The translations under genes and the position numbers were made by a program. Below, one piece after another: positions 1 through 6,500 of a stretch of DNA of 6,768 nt (position 1 is its first letter; every line of letters begins with the position of its first letter). The notes beneath the pieces are model-generated. The model was not told where the DNA came from. It saw only the letters and a list, made by a program, of their open reading frames with translations, and did not search any database. This stretch comes from Paenibacillaceae bacterium UBA6304 (GTDB lineage Bacteria > Bacillota > Bacilli > Paenibacillales > Paenibacillaceae), in the NCBI GenBank assembly GCA_002439285.1, contig DJTQ01000430.1, forward strand, positions 1 through 6,768, given 5' to 3'.

Positions 1-2393
1 GCCGGGTTGAACGGATGTACGAATGGATGCATATCCGTGGAGGACAAATCCACTTTTTCATACCAGGTCGCTGCCGGCAGTACGATATCGGCGTACATTG
101 GGGTAGCGGTCATCCGGAAATCGAGGGCAACCAGCAGATCCAGCTTCCCTTCTACATCGTCGCGCCAAACCAATTCTTCCGGCTTCTCTTCATCATTAGG
201 CGTCGACAGCAGCCCGTTATGAGTTCCGAGCAGATGCTTCATGAAGAATTCCTGGCCTTTCGCCGAACTGGAGATCAGATTCGAGCGCCAAACGAACAGG
301 GAGCGAGGGAAGTTTTCCGGTGCATCCGGATCTTCTACTGCAAATTTCGTCTCGCCGGATACGACTTGTTCGTAGGCATGCTGAATGATTTCGGCATTGG
401 TCGTTTGACCTTTGGCCGCCGCTTCTTCCGCAAAAGCCAAACTGCTCTTGTTAAATTGCGGGTACGAAGGCAACCAGCCAAGCCGTGCCGCAAGCACGTT
501 GTAATCCGCCGGATGGCTATATTTGATCTCACCGCCAGTCGGCGATTTGAGCGATTCGTTGCTCATTTCTTCGTACTTCCATTGATCCGTTGCAAAATAG
601 AAGAACGAGGTTGCATTTTGCTGACGAGGTGCTCCCTGCCAGTCTTTGGCAAAGGCGATCGAGGACCAGCCTTCAATCGGACGGCATTTTTCTTGTCCGA
701 CGTAGTGAGCCCAGCCGCCGCCATTAACACCCTGCGATGCCGTAAGCATGACCAGATTCAAGATGGAACGATAGATCGTGTCACTGTTGAACCAGTGATT
801 GATCCCTGCGCCCATGATGATCATCGAGCGTCCGCCGGTATCCAGCGAGTTTTGCGCAAATTCGCGGGCGATTTGCACGACCAGCGAAGCCTTAACGCCA
901 GTTACTTTTTCCTGCCAAGCAGGAGTGTAATGAGAATCCGCATCGTCATACCCTTTCGCTTCCAAACCGCTGTCGATCCGCTTCACGCCGTACTGGCTGA
1001 GCATCAAATCGAATACGGTAGCTGCGAGACGCGTGCTGCCATCGGCCAAAGTGATTGTCTTCACCGGAATTGTCCGGTTGAAGGTGCCGTTTCCGTTGGC
1101 GTCAAAATAAGGGAATACGATCTCGGTCCATTCCGCCCCGTGATTTTCCACGGACAGAGCCGGCTTGATCAGGGTTCCGTCCTCGCGTTCAAGGATCAGG
1201 TTCCACTTCGTGTCCTTCTCCCAGCGCTGACCCATCGTTCCGTTCGGAACGATGACTTCTCCAGCCGCTTCGTCATAAATGACCGGCTTCCATTCTGCAT
1301 GCTCCGAAGTATTTCCCAGATCACTCGCGCGCAGGAAACGGCCTGCCTTGTATTTGCCTTCATGCGGTTCCAGCATAATGAGGAACGGCATATCGGTATA
1401 CTGCTTGGCATAGTCGATAAACATCGGCTCTTGGCGCTGCATGTAAAACTCATCCAGAATGACATGTGTCATCGCTTGAGCGATAGCTGCATCCGTTCCC
1501 GGATGAGGAGCAAGCCAGTTGTCCGCAAATTTCACGTTCTCGGCATGGTCAGGAGCCACGGAAACGACTTTCGTCCCCTTGTACCGAACCTCTGTCATAA
1601 AGTGTGCATCCGGTGTCCGGGTCAACGGAACATTGGAGCCCCACATGATCAGGTAGCCTGAATTGTACCAGTCGGACGATTCCGGAACATCGGTTTGTTC
1701 GCCCCAGATTTGCGGGGAAGCCGGCGGCAAATCCGCATACCAGTCGTAGAAGCTCAGCATTTCGCCGCCCAACAAGGAAATGAAGCGGGCACCCGAAGCG
1801 TAGCTGATCATCGACATAGCCGGGATCGGCGTAAATCCGGCGATCCGGTCCGGTCCATATTTTCTGATGGTATAAATCAGTTGAGCCGAGATCAACTTGG
1901 AAGCGACTTCCCAGCTTACCCGGACATGGCCGCCTTTACCGCGGGCTTGTTTATACGACTTAGAAGCTTCAGGATCTTCAACGATACTTGCCCAGGCATC
2001 GACCGGGTTATCATGTTTAGCTAATGCATCTTTCCACAACCGCAACAAGCGACCGCGCATATAAGGGTATTTCACCCGAAGCGGACTGTACTCATACCAG
2101 GAGAACGAAGCTCCTCTCGGACATCCGCGAGGTTCAAACTCCGGCATATCCGGTCCGCAGGACGGATAATCGATTTGTTGATTTTCCCAAGTAATAATTC
2201 CGTTTTTAACGAACACTTTCCAGCTGCAAGATCCGGTACAGTTCACGCCATGCGTTGTACGCACCACTTTATCGTGGGACCAGCGTCCGCGGTACATGTT
2301 TTCCCATTCCCGGCTTTTTTCTTCAAGAATCGACCAGTTTCCCGAATAACTCTCAATAGGTTTAAAAAATTTTAGACCTGATCTCTTTTTCAT
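1..2393 (-). CDS. narG: Respiratory nitrate reductase alpha subunit NarG (5' part, cut by window edge)
   Basis: Catalytic subunit of the membrane-bound NarGHI complex. It reduces nitrate to nitrite on the cytoplasmic face with electrons from quinol passed through NarI and NarH. Reading the minus strand from ATG at 2393 gives 797 uninterrupted codons; the family is about 1,220-1,250 residues, so roughly one third (C-terminal) lies beyond base 1. The N-terminal FS0 [4Fe-4S] ligands are visible as His48, Cys52, Cys56 (HGVNCTGSC) and Cys91 (EPRGCPRGAS). The Mo-bisMGD pocket follows with SFYDWYADLPPASPQ; Asp221 aligns with the Mo-ligand Asp222 of the E. coli enzyme. WGSNVPLTRTPDAHF (251-265) and GGGWAHYVGQEK (558-569) are typical of the family. 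An in-frame TGA four codons upstream fixes ATG 2393 as the first possible ATG; AAGGAG lies 12 bases before it, slightly far. narH, narJ and narI would be expected next on the minus strand, outside the window. Confidence 0.97.
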   Translation of the reverse strand, partial: MKKRSGLKFFKPIESYSGNWSILEEKSREWENMYRGRWSHDKVVRTTHGVNCTGSCSWKVFVKNGIITWENQQIDYPSCGPDMPEFEPRGCPRGASFSWYEYSPLRVKYPYMRGRLLRLWKDALAKHDNPVDAWASIVEDPEASKSYKQARGKGGHVRVSWEVASKLISAQLIYTIRKYGPDRIAGFTPIPAMSMISYASGARFISLLGGEMLSFYDWYADLPPASPQIWGEQTDVPESSDWYNSGYLIMWGSNVPLTRTPDAHFMTEVRYKGTKVVSVAPDHAENVKFADNWLAPHPGTDAAIAQAMTHVILDEFYMQRQEPMFIDYAKQYTDMPFLIMLEPHEGKYKAGRFLRASDLGNTSEHAEWKPVIYDEAAGEVIVPNGTMGQRWEKDTKWNLILEREDGTLIKPALSVENHGAEWTEIVFPYFDANGNGTFNRTIPVKTITLADGSTRLAATVFDLMLSQYGVKRIDSGLEAKGYDDADSHYTPAWQEKVTGVKASLVVQIAREFAQNSLDTGGRSMIIMGAGINHWFNSDTIYRSILNLVMLTASQGVNGGGWAHYVGQEKCRPIEGWSSIAFAKDWQGAPRQQNATSFFYFATDQWKYEEMSNESLKSPTGGEIKYSHPADYNVLAARLGWLPSYPQFNKSSLAFAEEAAAKGQTTNAEIIQHAYEQVVSGETKFAVEDPDAPENFPRSLFVWRSNLISSSAKGQEFFMKHLLGTHNGLLSTPNDEEKPEELVWRDDVEGKLDLLVALDFRMTATPMYADIVLPAATWYEKVDLSSTDMHPFVHPFNP

Positions 2394-2535
2394 GCGAAGT
2401 GATCACTCCTTCTTCCTAGAATGAATTCATTAGAGGGGAATCCAATTGCATTCATTCTTCTACTTACAGTATGAAAGTGTTCTTCCTTACTTCCCATAAG
2501 GGAATTCCCTCATGATCCTCAAGAAACCCCTGTTC
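2394..2535 (-). promoter_or_regulatory. narG upstream control region: promoter and leader
   Basis: Non-coding stretch between the narG start and the terminator upstream of it. A possible -10 element CATACT lies at 2473-2468 on the minus strand, with no convincing -35, as expected of an activator-dependent promoter. If transcription starts near 2461 the leader is about 68 bases. The leader holds a 9-bp inverted repeat (2418-2426 with 2450-2458), a 12-bp palindrome AATGAATTCATT (2420-2431), and a 10-bp palindrome AGTGATCACT (2398-2407) beside the ribosome binding site. A TGTGA half site is visible near 2532-2538, but there is no second half to make a convincing Fnr box. The start point and -10 are inferences. 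Confidence 0.5.
2498..2511 (-). promoter_or_regulatory. NreC-like box upstream of narG
   Basis: The sequence contains the perfect palindrome AGGGAATTCCCT (2499-2510). The binding motif described for the response regulator NreC at staphylococcal nar and nir promoters is TAGGG-N4-CCCTA; here AGGG-N4-CCCT matches fully and only the two outermost bases differ. Its centre (2504.5) is about 111 bases before the narG start codon and about 43 bases before the inferred start point, a normal position for an activator touching RNA polymerase. Binding is inferred from motif and position only; nreABC is not in the window. Confidence 0.5.
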
Positions 2536-2577
2536 ACAAAAAAGCCCAAAAAATGTCGACCATTTTCTGGGTTTTAA
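2535..2577 (-). terminator. Intrinsic terminator of the methyltransferase/small-gene unit
   Basis: A 15-position stem (2541-2555 with 2561-2575) closes a 5-base loop, with one mismatch and one wobble pair. On the minus strand the GGGC side runs into TTTTTTG, a good U-tract. It begins 22 bases after the last stop codon of the disrupted small gene (2599), so it ends the unit started by the methyltransferase at 3450 and isolates narG from read-through. The plus-strand reading has only a short TTTT. Confidence 0.75.
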
Positions 2578-2598
2578 TCTACTATTATTTGTAATTAG

Positions 2599-2833
2599 TT
2601 AAAATTTTAAGTAATCCCATGCCTCTTTCTCAGTTATAGATCGATCCGAGAAACTGTTCCGTTTTATTGAATCTCGCTTTTTTTCAATAAGTTCAAGACA
2701 TTATGGAAGTGAATATCACATCAGACTTTTTATTCTGGTGCATCATCTCACTGATTAATATATCTCTGAATACACCTTCAGGGATCATATAATCATTCAC
2801 TGCGATCTCTTGTAATTGCGTTTTAAGGTTCAT
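2599..2833 (-). pseudogene. Small frame-disrupted gene downstream of the methyltransferase
   Basis: ATG at 2833 follows an ideal AAAGGAG (2840-2846) at 6 bases, and that site straddles the stop codon of the methyltransferase gene, so the two would be translationally coupled. The first frame gives 46 residues, beginning MNLKTQLQEIAVNDY and ending at TGA 2693-2695. A second frame, one base out of register, opens at 2700 and gives 33 protein-like residues (LELIEKKRDSIKRNSFSD near its start, ending DYLKF) to TAA at 2599, just before the terminator. Shifting by one base would join them into about 77 residues. It could be a single-base frameshift in a short gene or the fused ends of a longer gene after an internal deletion. 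The N-terminus faintly recalls the opening of DUF2785 proteins, but from memory only; I do not recognise the function. The 46-residue piece could still be made. Confidence 0.55.
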
Positions 2834-2844
2834 TTCATACTCCT

Positions 2845-3450
2845 TTAATTATTCGGTTTCAGCCGGACCAGATGAACGGTGTTCATCCAGGAGCTATCCG
2901 CGGTGATGATATTCATACCAGACTCTTGGATCAGTTCTAAGATGTTTCTGGTTTGATGACATCCGTATACGCGATGATACAGTGGATTTATCGATTTTTG
3001 AAGCGTCGAGATGATAGGATTAGAACTAACTCCATGTTCCAGGAGAAGAACTTCGCCATCCGGTTTGCACCAGCGATTTATTCTACTCAGGAGCATTAAA
3101 GGATTAGCATAACTACATAAGGATAAGGTCGAAACAACGGTATTGAATGTGTGATCTTCGAAGTTCATTTCTTCAATATCTGAACAAATAAACTTGGCAT
3201 TCACTTGAAGCTGTCTTGCTCTCCGCTCGGCCTTTGCGATCATGGCATGGCTAAAGTCGATAGCAGTAACCTTTACTCCTAGAGGATAAAACGGAAAGTT
3301 GGCGCCCGTCCCTACGGCCAGCTCCAGCACTTCTCCATTGGCATGGCGAAGTAGCTGCTGACGCATCATCCGTAGTTTTACGCCTTCTCTTTTGTTCTCG
3401 TATTGACTGGCTTGATTATCAAAAATACGCATCAGCTTCTGTTTCTCCAT
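2845..3450 (-). CDS. Class I SAM-dependent methyltransferase, UbiE/METTL7-like
   Basis: Predicted soluble methyltransferase of 201 residues, full length for this small group. The Rossmann SAM-binding motif I is VLELAVGTGANF (41-52), with the acidic ribose-binding residue Asp65 in VTAIDFS. Asp91 in CSDIEEMNFED and the strand VVSTLSLCSY (105-114) follow, then KPDGEVLLLEHG (129-140). The G-T-G-x-N-F-x-x-Y-P start and the LLLEHG block are typical of bacterial relatives of METTL7; the substrate cannot be read from sequence (quinone, lipid or small thiol are all possible). The start ATG has AGGGGG four bases upstream. It heads a two-gene unit with the disrupted small gene 11 bases downstream, and is divergent from the dehydrogenase gene at 3577. 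Confidence 0.85.
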   Translation of the reverse strand: MEKQKLMRIFDNQASQYENKREGVKLRMMRQQLLRHANGEVLELAVGTGANFPFYPLGVKVTAIDFSHAMIAKAERRARQLQVNAKFICSDIEEMNFEDHTFNTVVSTLSLCSYANPLMLLSRINRWCKPDGEVLLLEHGVSSNPIISTLQKSINPLYHRVYGCHQTRNILELIQESGMNIITADSSWMNTVHLVRLKPNN

Positions 3451-3535
3451 ACTACCCCCTGCTCAGTGTTTTTCTAAAGAAATATTCGATAAATTGGAAC
3501 ATTACCCCTTTAATTCTATTTGGTCTTTCAGACTA

Positions 3536-3565
3536 TGATATACTTTAAGAAATTTGATGTGGGAG
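3536..3565 (+). promoter_or_regulatory. Extended -10 promoter and ribosome site of the dehydrogenase gene
   Basis: TATACT (3539-3544) is preceded by TG and one base, giving an extended -10 (TGATATACT); no good -35 is visible at 16-18 bases. Transcription would begin around 3551, followed by GGGAG at 3561-3565 and ATG at 3577. This order decides the start of the gene: the earlier in-frame TTG at 3520 and ATG at 3535 lie before the expected transcription start and have no ribosome site. Confidence 0.5.
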
Positions 3566-3576
3566 CGGTATATGCA

Positions 3577-4239
3577 ATGAATGTGGACAAGCGTAGCGCA
3601 CTTCTCGTAGGTGCAACCGGACTAGTAGGAAATGAACTTTTGCGAGTTTTATTGGAGTCCGACAGGTATGAGAAAGTGAAGGTATTGGTTCGTACGCCGA
3701 TATCAACCAATCATCCGAAGTTTACTCAATGCCTGATGAACTTTGATGAACTGGACAAATACGAAGAAGAGTTTACTGTGGACGATGTGTTCTGTTGCTT
3801 GGGTACAACGATAAAAAAGGCAGGTTCACAGGAGGCTTTTAGGAAAGTAGATTTCGAGTATCCCCTTCATGCGGCCAAATTGGCCCGGAAGCAAGGAGCT
3901 CAGCAATTTCTCATCGTGTCTGCCATTGGAGCGGATCCTCGGTCCTCTATTTTTTACAATCGGGTCAAGGGAGAAATTGAAATAGCTCTGAGCCAATTAG
4001 AGCTCCCCGCTCTACACATCTTCCGGCCATCCCTGCTTCTTGGCAAAAGGAATGAATTCCGCTTGGGAGAAAGAGTTTCGGCCATGTTGAGTCCAGTATT
4101 CTCCCCTCTCTTTATCGGAAAGTTAAACCAGTACAAACCCATTCAAGCCCGGAAAGTTGCTGAAGCTATGTATCGAACCGCAATCCTTACTCGCACAGGC
4201 GAGTATGTCTACAAATGGGAGCAGATGACTTCTTTATGA
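3577..4239 (+). CDS. Atypical short-chain dehydrogenase / NAD(P)-binding protein (TIP30/HTATIP2-like)
   Basis: A 220-residue Rossmann-fold protein of the atypical SDR type. The nucleotide-binding loop GATGLVG is at 12-18 directly after the first strand. FLIVSAIGAD (111-120) supplies the usual Ser115, and YNRVK (127-131) gives the Tyr-x3-Lys pair; IFRPSLLLG (148-156) is the conserved strand after the active site. Length and motifs match bacterial relatives of HTATIP2, which bind NADPH; no substrate can be assigned. I chose ATG 3577 over an upstream TTG (3520) or ATG (3535), because the longer forms add residues before the first strand and begin upstream of the likely transcript. GGGAG lies 11 bases before the chosen ATG, slightly far. 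It is the only plus-strand gene here and converges on the DinB gene. Confidence 0.85.
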   Translation: MNVDKRSALLVGATGLVGNELLRVLLESDRYEKVKVLVRTPISTNHPKFTQCLMNFDELDKYEEEFTVDDVFCCLGTTIKKAGSQEAFRKVDFEYPLHAAKLARKQGAQQFLIVSAIGADPRSSIFYNRVKGEIEIALSQLELPALHIFRPSLLLGKRNEFRLGERVSAMLSPVFSPLFIGKLNQYKPIQARKVAEAMYRTAILTRTGEYVYKWEQMTSL

Positions 4240-4262
4240 CTTCCCTTATGTCGTCTGCTCCC
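4217..4262. repeat. 13-bp inverted repeat at the end of the dehydrogenase gene
   Basis: GGGAGCAGATGAC (4217-4229) pairs with GTCGTCTGCTCCC (4250-4262), 12 Watson-Crick pairs plus one wobble, around a 20-base loop. The left arm encodes the last residues of the dehydrogenase and the stop codon is in the loop. It lies between convergent genes, where a two-way terminator is expected, but neither side has a U-tract, so it may instead act in mRNA 3'-end protection or as a weak terminator. Confidence 0.6.
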
Positions 4263-4304
4263 TCCACCTATTAATGTTTCATAACCTCCATAGATCTCAC
4301 CTTT

Positions 4305-4829
4305 TTATTTATATCTCTTTTTAATCAATCTAATTTGCCCTCTATGATTGATTTCATCTTCAAAGACGTGATACCACATAAAATAGTAATTCGCCGGCTT
4401 GTTATGCCAAAAGGGTTCTTCTTGACTCAACCAATCGTCACCTACAGTTTTGAACAATTCAAGCGTTCTGGCTCTCACCGAGTTCATTTGTTGTAAGTAG
4501 TAGTTTAAGTCTTTCCCTTTGATTTGATCCCGGCCTACGTCACCTAAACTTAAAGCTGGCCCCCATACACTCAACTCTTCTTCCGTTAGATCCCTTCCTT
4601 CAAAGGTGGCGACTTGATAAGCATATTCAACAGCCGCAAAGTGCAGGAGCAATGAACCGATCGAGTTGCTCTGCGCATCCATCAAATAATCTAATTGAGC
4701 CATGGATAAATCCTTGGTCGCTTCAAGGGTAGTGTGTCTTGCGTAATTCATCATGGATATCAAACGACTGATTTGGGGTGAATATCCGGGTATATCCGTA
4801 ATAAGATAGATTTGATCCATATTAATCAT
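4305..4829 (-). CDS. DinB/DUF664 family protein
   Basis: A 174-residue four-helix-bundle protein of the DinB superfamily, the fold also used by YfiT and by bacillithiol and mycothiol S-transferases. The family's metal-site residues are plausible: His63 in LLLHFAAVEYAY, and the C-terminal block YHVFEDEINHRGQIRLIKK with His154, Asp158 and His162. The NHRGQ ending is the strongest signature. Many members have no known substrate; a thiol-transferase or metal-dependent hydrolase role is possible but not shown. The ATG at 4829 has GGAGG nine bases upstream. It is 57 bases downstream of the broken hydrolase on the same strand with no clear terminator between, so the two may share a transcript. Confidence 0.85.
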   Translation of the reverse strand: MINMDQIYLITDIPGYSPQISRLISMMNYARHTTLEATKDLSMAQLDYLMDAQSNSIGSLLLHFAAVEYAYQVATFEGRDLTEEELSVWGPALSLGDVGRDQIKGKDLNYYLQQMNSVRARTLELFKTVGDDWLSQEEPFWHNKPANYYFMWYHVFEDEINHRGQIRLIKKRYK

Positions 4830-4886
4830 TTCGTAACGCCTCCAGGTTTTTGAATTGTGGTCTTATTAAGTTTAAGTCCTTTGATT

Positions 4887-5346
4887 CTAAAGAAAGTCAT
4901 GATCCTTCAAGAATGTCTCCATTTCTAATAACGTTCGATGATAGGGGACGTTATCATGAGAACCGAAATTAAAGAAACCGTGGCCCATTCCTTCAAATGT
5001 AAATAGCGTGATGGAGTTTCGGATCAACTCCCAGTTCGTCAGCCTTCTCTCTAACCCAGCGGATCGCCGATTTGGCATTTAGCAAACTATCTATGGGTGA
5101 GAATAATCCCTCCCTTTCAAACGGCCGATATTCAGCGCAAATAGCAACCATTCCTAACGAGTTAAAATGAGCTGCTTGATGCTGGAACTGAGAAGCATTC
5201 ACCTTATTATTGGAAAACCCTGCTCCATGAAAAAAGAGAATAACCGGTCTATCTTCCCGTCTATCTTTAGGAGAACTGATATGTAATTTTAAATCCGTAT
5301 AGTCACCCGATTTTTTATATGTACTCACTACTTTACTATATGCCAC
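4887..5346 (-). pseudogene. Alpha/beta hydrolase (acetyl-esterase-like) with internal deletion
   Basis: Two reading frames hold the two ends of one esterase. The first (5346-4993, GTG start with AAGGAGGG five bases upstream) gives 117 residues: the oxyanion-hole motif HGAGF (40-44), MVAICAEYRPF (66-76) and the helix AIRWVREKADELGVDP (94-109). In this family GIDP is normally followed at once by the nucleophile motif GGSAGG. Here the frame instead runs into eight unrelated residues and a stop. The second frame (stop at 4887) resumes near 5010 with TFEGMGHGFFNFG, the catalytic-His block, and a normal C-terminus (TLLEMETFLKDHDFL). The nucleophile Ser, the acid residue and roughly 120-150 residues between are missing, judged against a usual length near 270-300. 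The deletion joint is around 5010-5025 and changes frame, so the product cannot be an active hydrolase. The upstream site still looks translatable. Confidence 0.82.
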
Positions 5347-5490
5347 TCCATCCCTCCTTAAAAAGTTTTTTGCCTTACTAGCTATAATATGCCGGATTGA
5401 TTGTGAAATTTTACTCTTACATAATTATACATCTATCAACTAAAGGGCGATAGTCCGAAACTGAATCATTATCATCACAACGGACTGCCA
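5347..5490 (-). promoter_or_regulatory. Upstream region of the broken hydrolase
   Basis: A 144-base AT-rich gap. On the minus strand it holds a perfect TATAAT (near 5430-5425) and a second -10-like TATTAT (near 5391-5386), neither with a clear -35. AGTCCG (5452-5457) and CGGACT (5481-5486) form a 6-bp inverted repeat just after the methyltransferase stop codon, without a U-tract. At least one promoter for the hydrolase/DinB pair is likely here, but I cannot place it firmly. Confidence 0.3.
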
Positions 5491-6336
5491 TCACTTCTTC
5501 TTGGCAATGATGGAGATCGTGTCTGATTCTTCCTCATATTCTCGTCCGGTTACATCCGTGTAGAATTCCAAATCTTCGAAGCCTGCACTTTTAAGAACGG
5601 AAGAAATCTTTCCAATAGTAAAGGTCTGATCCCATATATTATAGACTTGAAAATCCTCGTTCTCGCCTAACACGATGGTTTGCTGTAAATGAACTCTTTC
5701 TTGTGCGTACCAATAATTTGTATCCAAGCATAAATGAGCAGTCGGTCTCCAGAAGCCGCCTTGGTTGGAAGTCCAAGTTCTTGAATTTACATGATTTCTA
5801 TATTTATGAGGAGTAAAAATATCGAAGATGAATTTTCCCTGAGGTTTAAGACTTGTGTATACCCTGCTCAATAAATCATTCCGTTCTACTTCGTTAAGAA
5901 CTCCAAAATCGCAATAGATGAGGACTGCGACATCAAAAGAGTTTGTATAATCAAGACTCAAATAGTCTTGGCATACATAGTTAATATTCAATTCTTGCTC
6001 TGCTGCTTGCCGCTCTGCATATTCAATTGAACATCTGGAGAAGTCCACCCCTGTGACGCTGTTAAATCCTAAACGGGCCAGCCGACTTGTATAGAGCCCC
6101 GGACCACAACCCAAATCCAGTATCTGTTTTCCTACATCATTACTACAAATATATTCTTTGATCCATTTTACAGAGTCATCCATAAAATAAGGCTTCCTGC
6201 TTGCTGCATCCGTATTAGGATCTAAGTGAGCTTTTAACATGTTCCGCGAAATATACCCGTCGGTCCACATCTGTGACGTACTCTTCTCAAATATCTCGGG
6301 TTGTATCGTCATATCGATAAGGCGATTAATATCCAT
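5491..6336 (-). CDS. Class I SAM-dependent methyltransferase
   Basis: A 281-residue predicted cytoplasmic methyltransferase. Motif I is ILDLGCGPGLYTSRLA (72-87), the ribose-binding acid is Asp98 in VTGVDFS, and CQDYLSLDY (122-130) contains the adenine-contacting acidic residue. VLIYCDFGVLNEVER (138-152) and LKPQGKFIFDIF (163-174) are the later core strands. About 70 residues precede the fold and about 100 follow, rich in Trp and Tyr, probably forming the acceptor lid. The acceptor is unknown. ATG at 6336 has AAGG eight bases and GGAGGG 12 bases upstream. The gene begins a new unit after the dhaL terminator; the broken hydrolase follows 144 bases downstream. It is unrelated in detail to the smaller methyltransferase at 3450 (different motif I and C-terminus), so the two are not a recent duplicate. 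Confidence 0.85.
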   Translation of the reverse strand: MDINRLIDMTIQPEIFEKSTSQMWTDGYISRNMLKAHLDPNTDAASRKPYFMDDSVKWIKEYICSNDVGKQILDLGCGPGLYTSRLARLGFNSVTGVDFSRCSIEYAERQAAEQELNINYVCQDYLSLDYTNSFDVAVLIYCDFGVLNEVERNDLLSRVYTSLKPQGKFIFDIFTPHKYRNHVNSRTWTSNQGGFWRPTAHLCLDTNYWYAQERVHLQQTIVLGENEDFQVYNIWDQTFTIGKISSVLKSAGFEDLEFYTDVTGREYEEESDTISIIAKKK

Positions 6337-6360
6337 ACTGATTACCTTCCCTCCAAAAAT

Positions 6361-6383
6361 GTGTTAATAATATAAGTGTTAAT
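6361..6383. repeat. Direct repeat GTGTTAAT x2 in a methyltransferase upstream region
   Basis: GTGTTAAT occurs at 6361-6368 and 6376-6383, 15 bases start to start. The pair lies 25-47 bases before the methyltransferase start, overlapping where its -10 should be (minus-strand TATATTAT in between; ATGACA further upstream could be a -35). It may be an operator or chance in AT-rich DNA. Confidence 0.3.
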
Positions 6384-6456
6384 CCATGTCATCTAGTAGG
6401 GGAAGAGATTTTTTGTTTATAGATGTTCTTTCTTTACCTCCCCTTCATCTGGCGCA

Positions 6457-6488
6457 CAAAAAACAGCCCTTGAATCTCAAGGGCTGTT
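6457..6488 (-). terminator. Intrinsic terminator of dhaL
   Basis: A perfect 12-bp stem AACAGCCCTTGA / TCAAGGGCTGTT (6462-6473 with 6477-6488) has a 3-base loop. On the minus strand it runs into TTTTTTG, 12 bases after the dhaL stop codon: a textbook terminator. It separates dhaL from the methyltransferase downstream. Confidence 0.93.
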
Positions 6489-6500
6489 CAAATAGGTCGA

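Noticed and set aside
15..1661. A 548-codon open frame on the plus strand opposite narG, plus a shorter one at 1695-2024
   Set aside because: It is the antisense shadow of narG, whose minus-strand frame is continuous and carries every expected family motif. The plus-strand translation has no recognisable domain and no ribosome site.
2511..2540. Fnr box upstream of narG
   Set aside because: A TGTGA half site exists on the minus strand, but no TCACA-like partner at the right spacing.
2685..2705. Programmed +1 frameshift (prfB-like) joining the two frames of the small gene
   Set aside because: The codon before the UGA is UCU, which cannot re-pair well after a +1 slip, and there is no internal Shine-Dalgarno-like stimulator just upstream. 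Mutation is simpler.
3520..3576. Longer N-terminus for the dehydrogenase from TTG 3520 or ATG 3535
   Set aside because: No ribosome site at either, and both lie upstream of the transcript start expected from the extended -10 at 3536-3544; the Rossmann first strand begins just after ATG 3577.
4887..5078. Independent 63-residue protein starting MPNRRSAGLE
   Set aside because: Its first ~20 residues are an out-of-frame reading of the hydrolase N-terminal half; only the C-terminal part is real, as the tail of the deleted hydrolase.
5460..5474. Fur/PerR box around ATTATCA upstream of the broken hydrolase
   Set aside because: One half matches the Fur consensus half site exactly, but the other matches at only 3 of 7 positions; weak and in AT-rich DNA.
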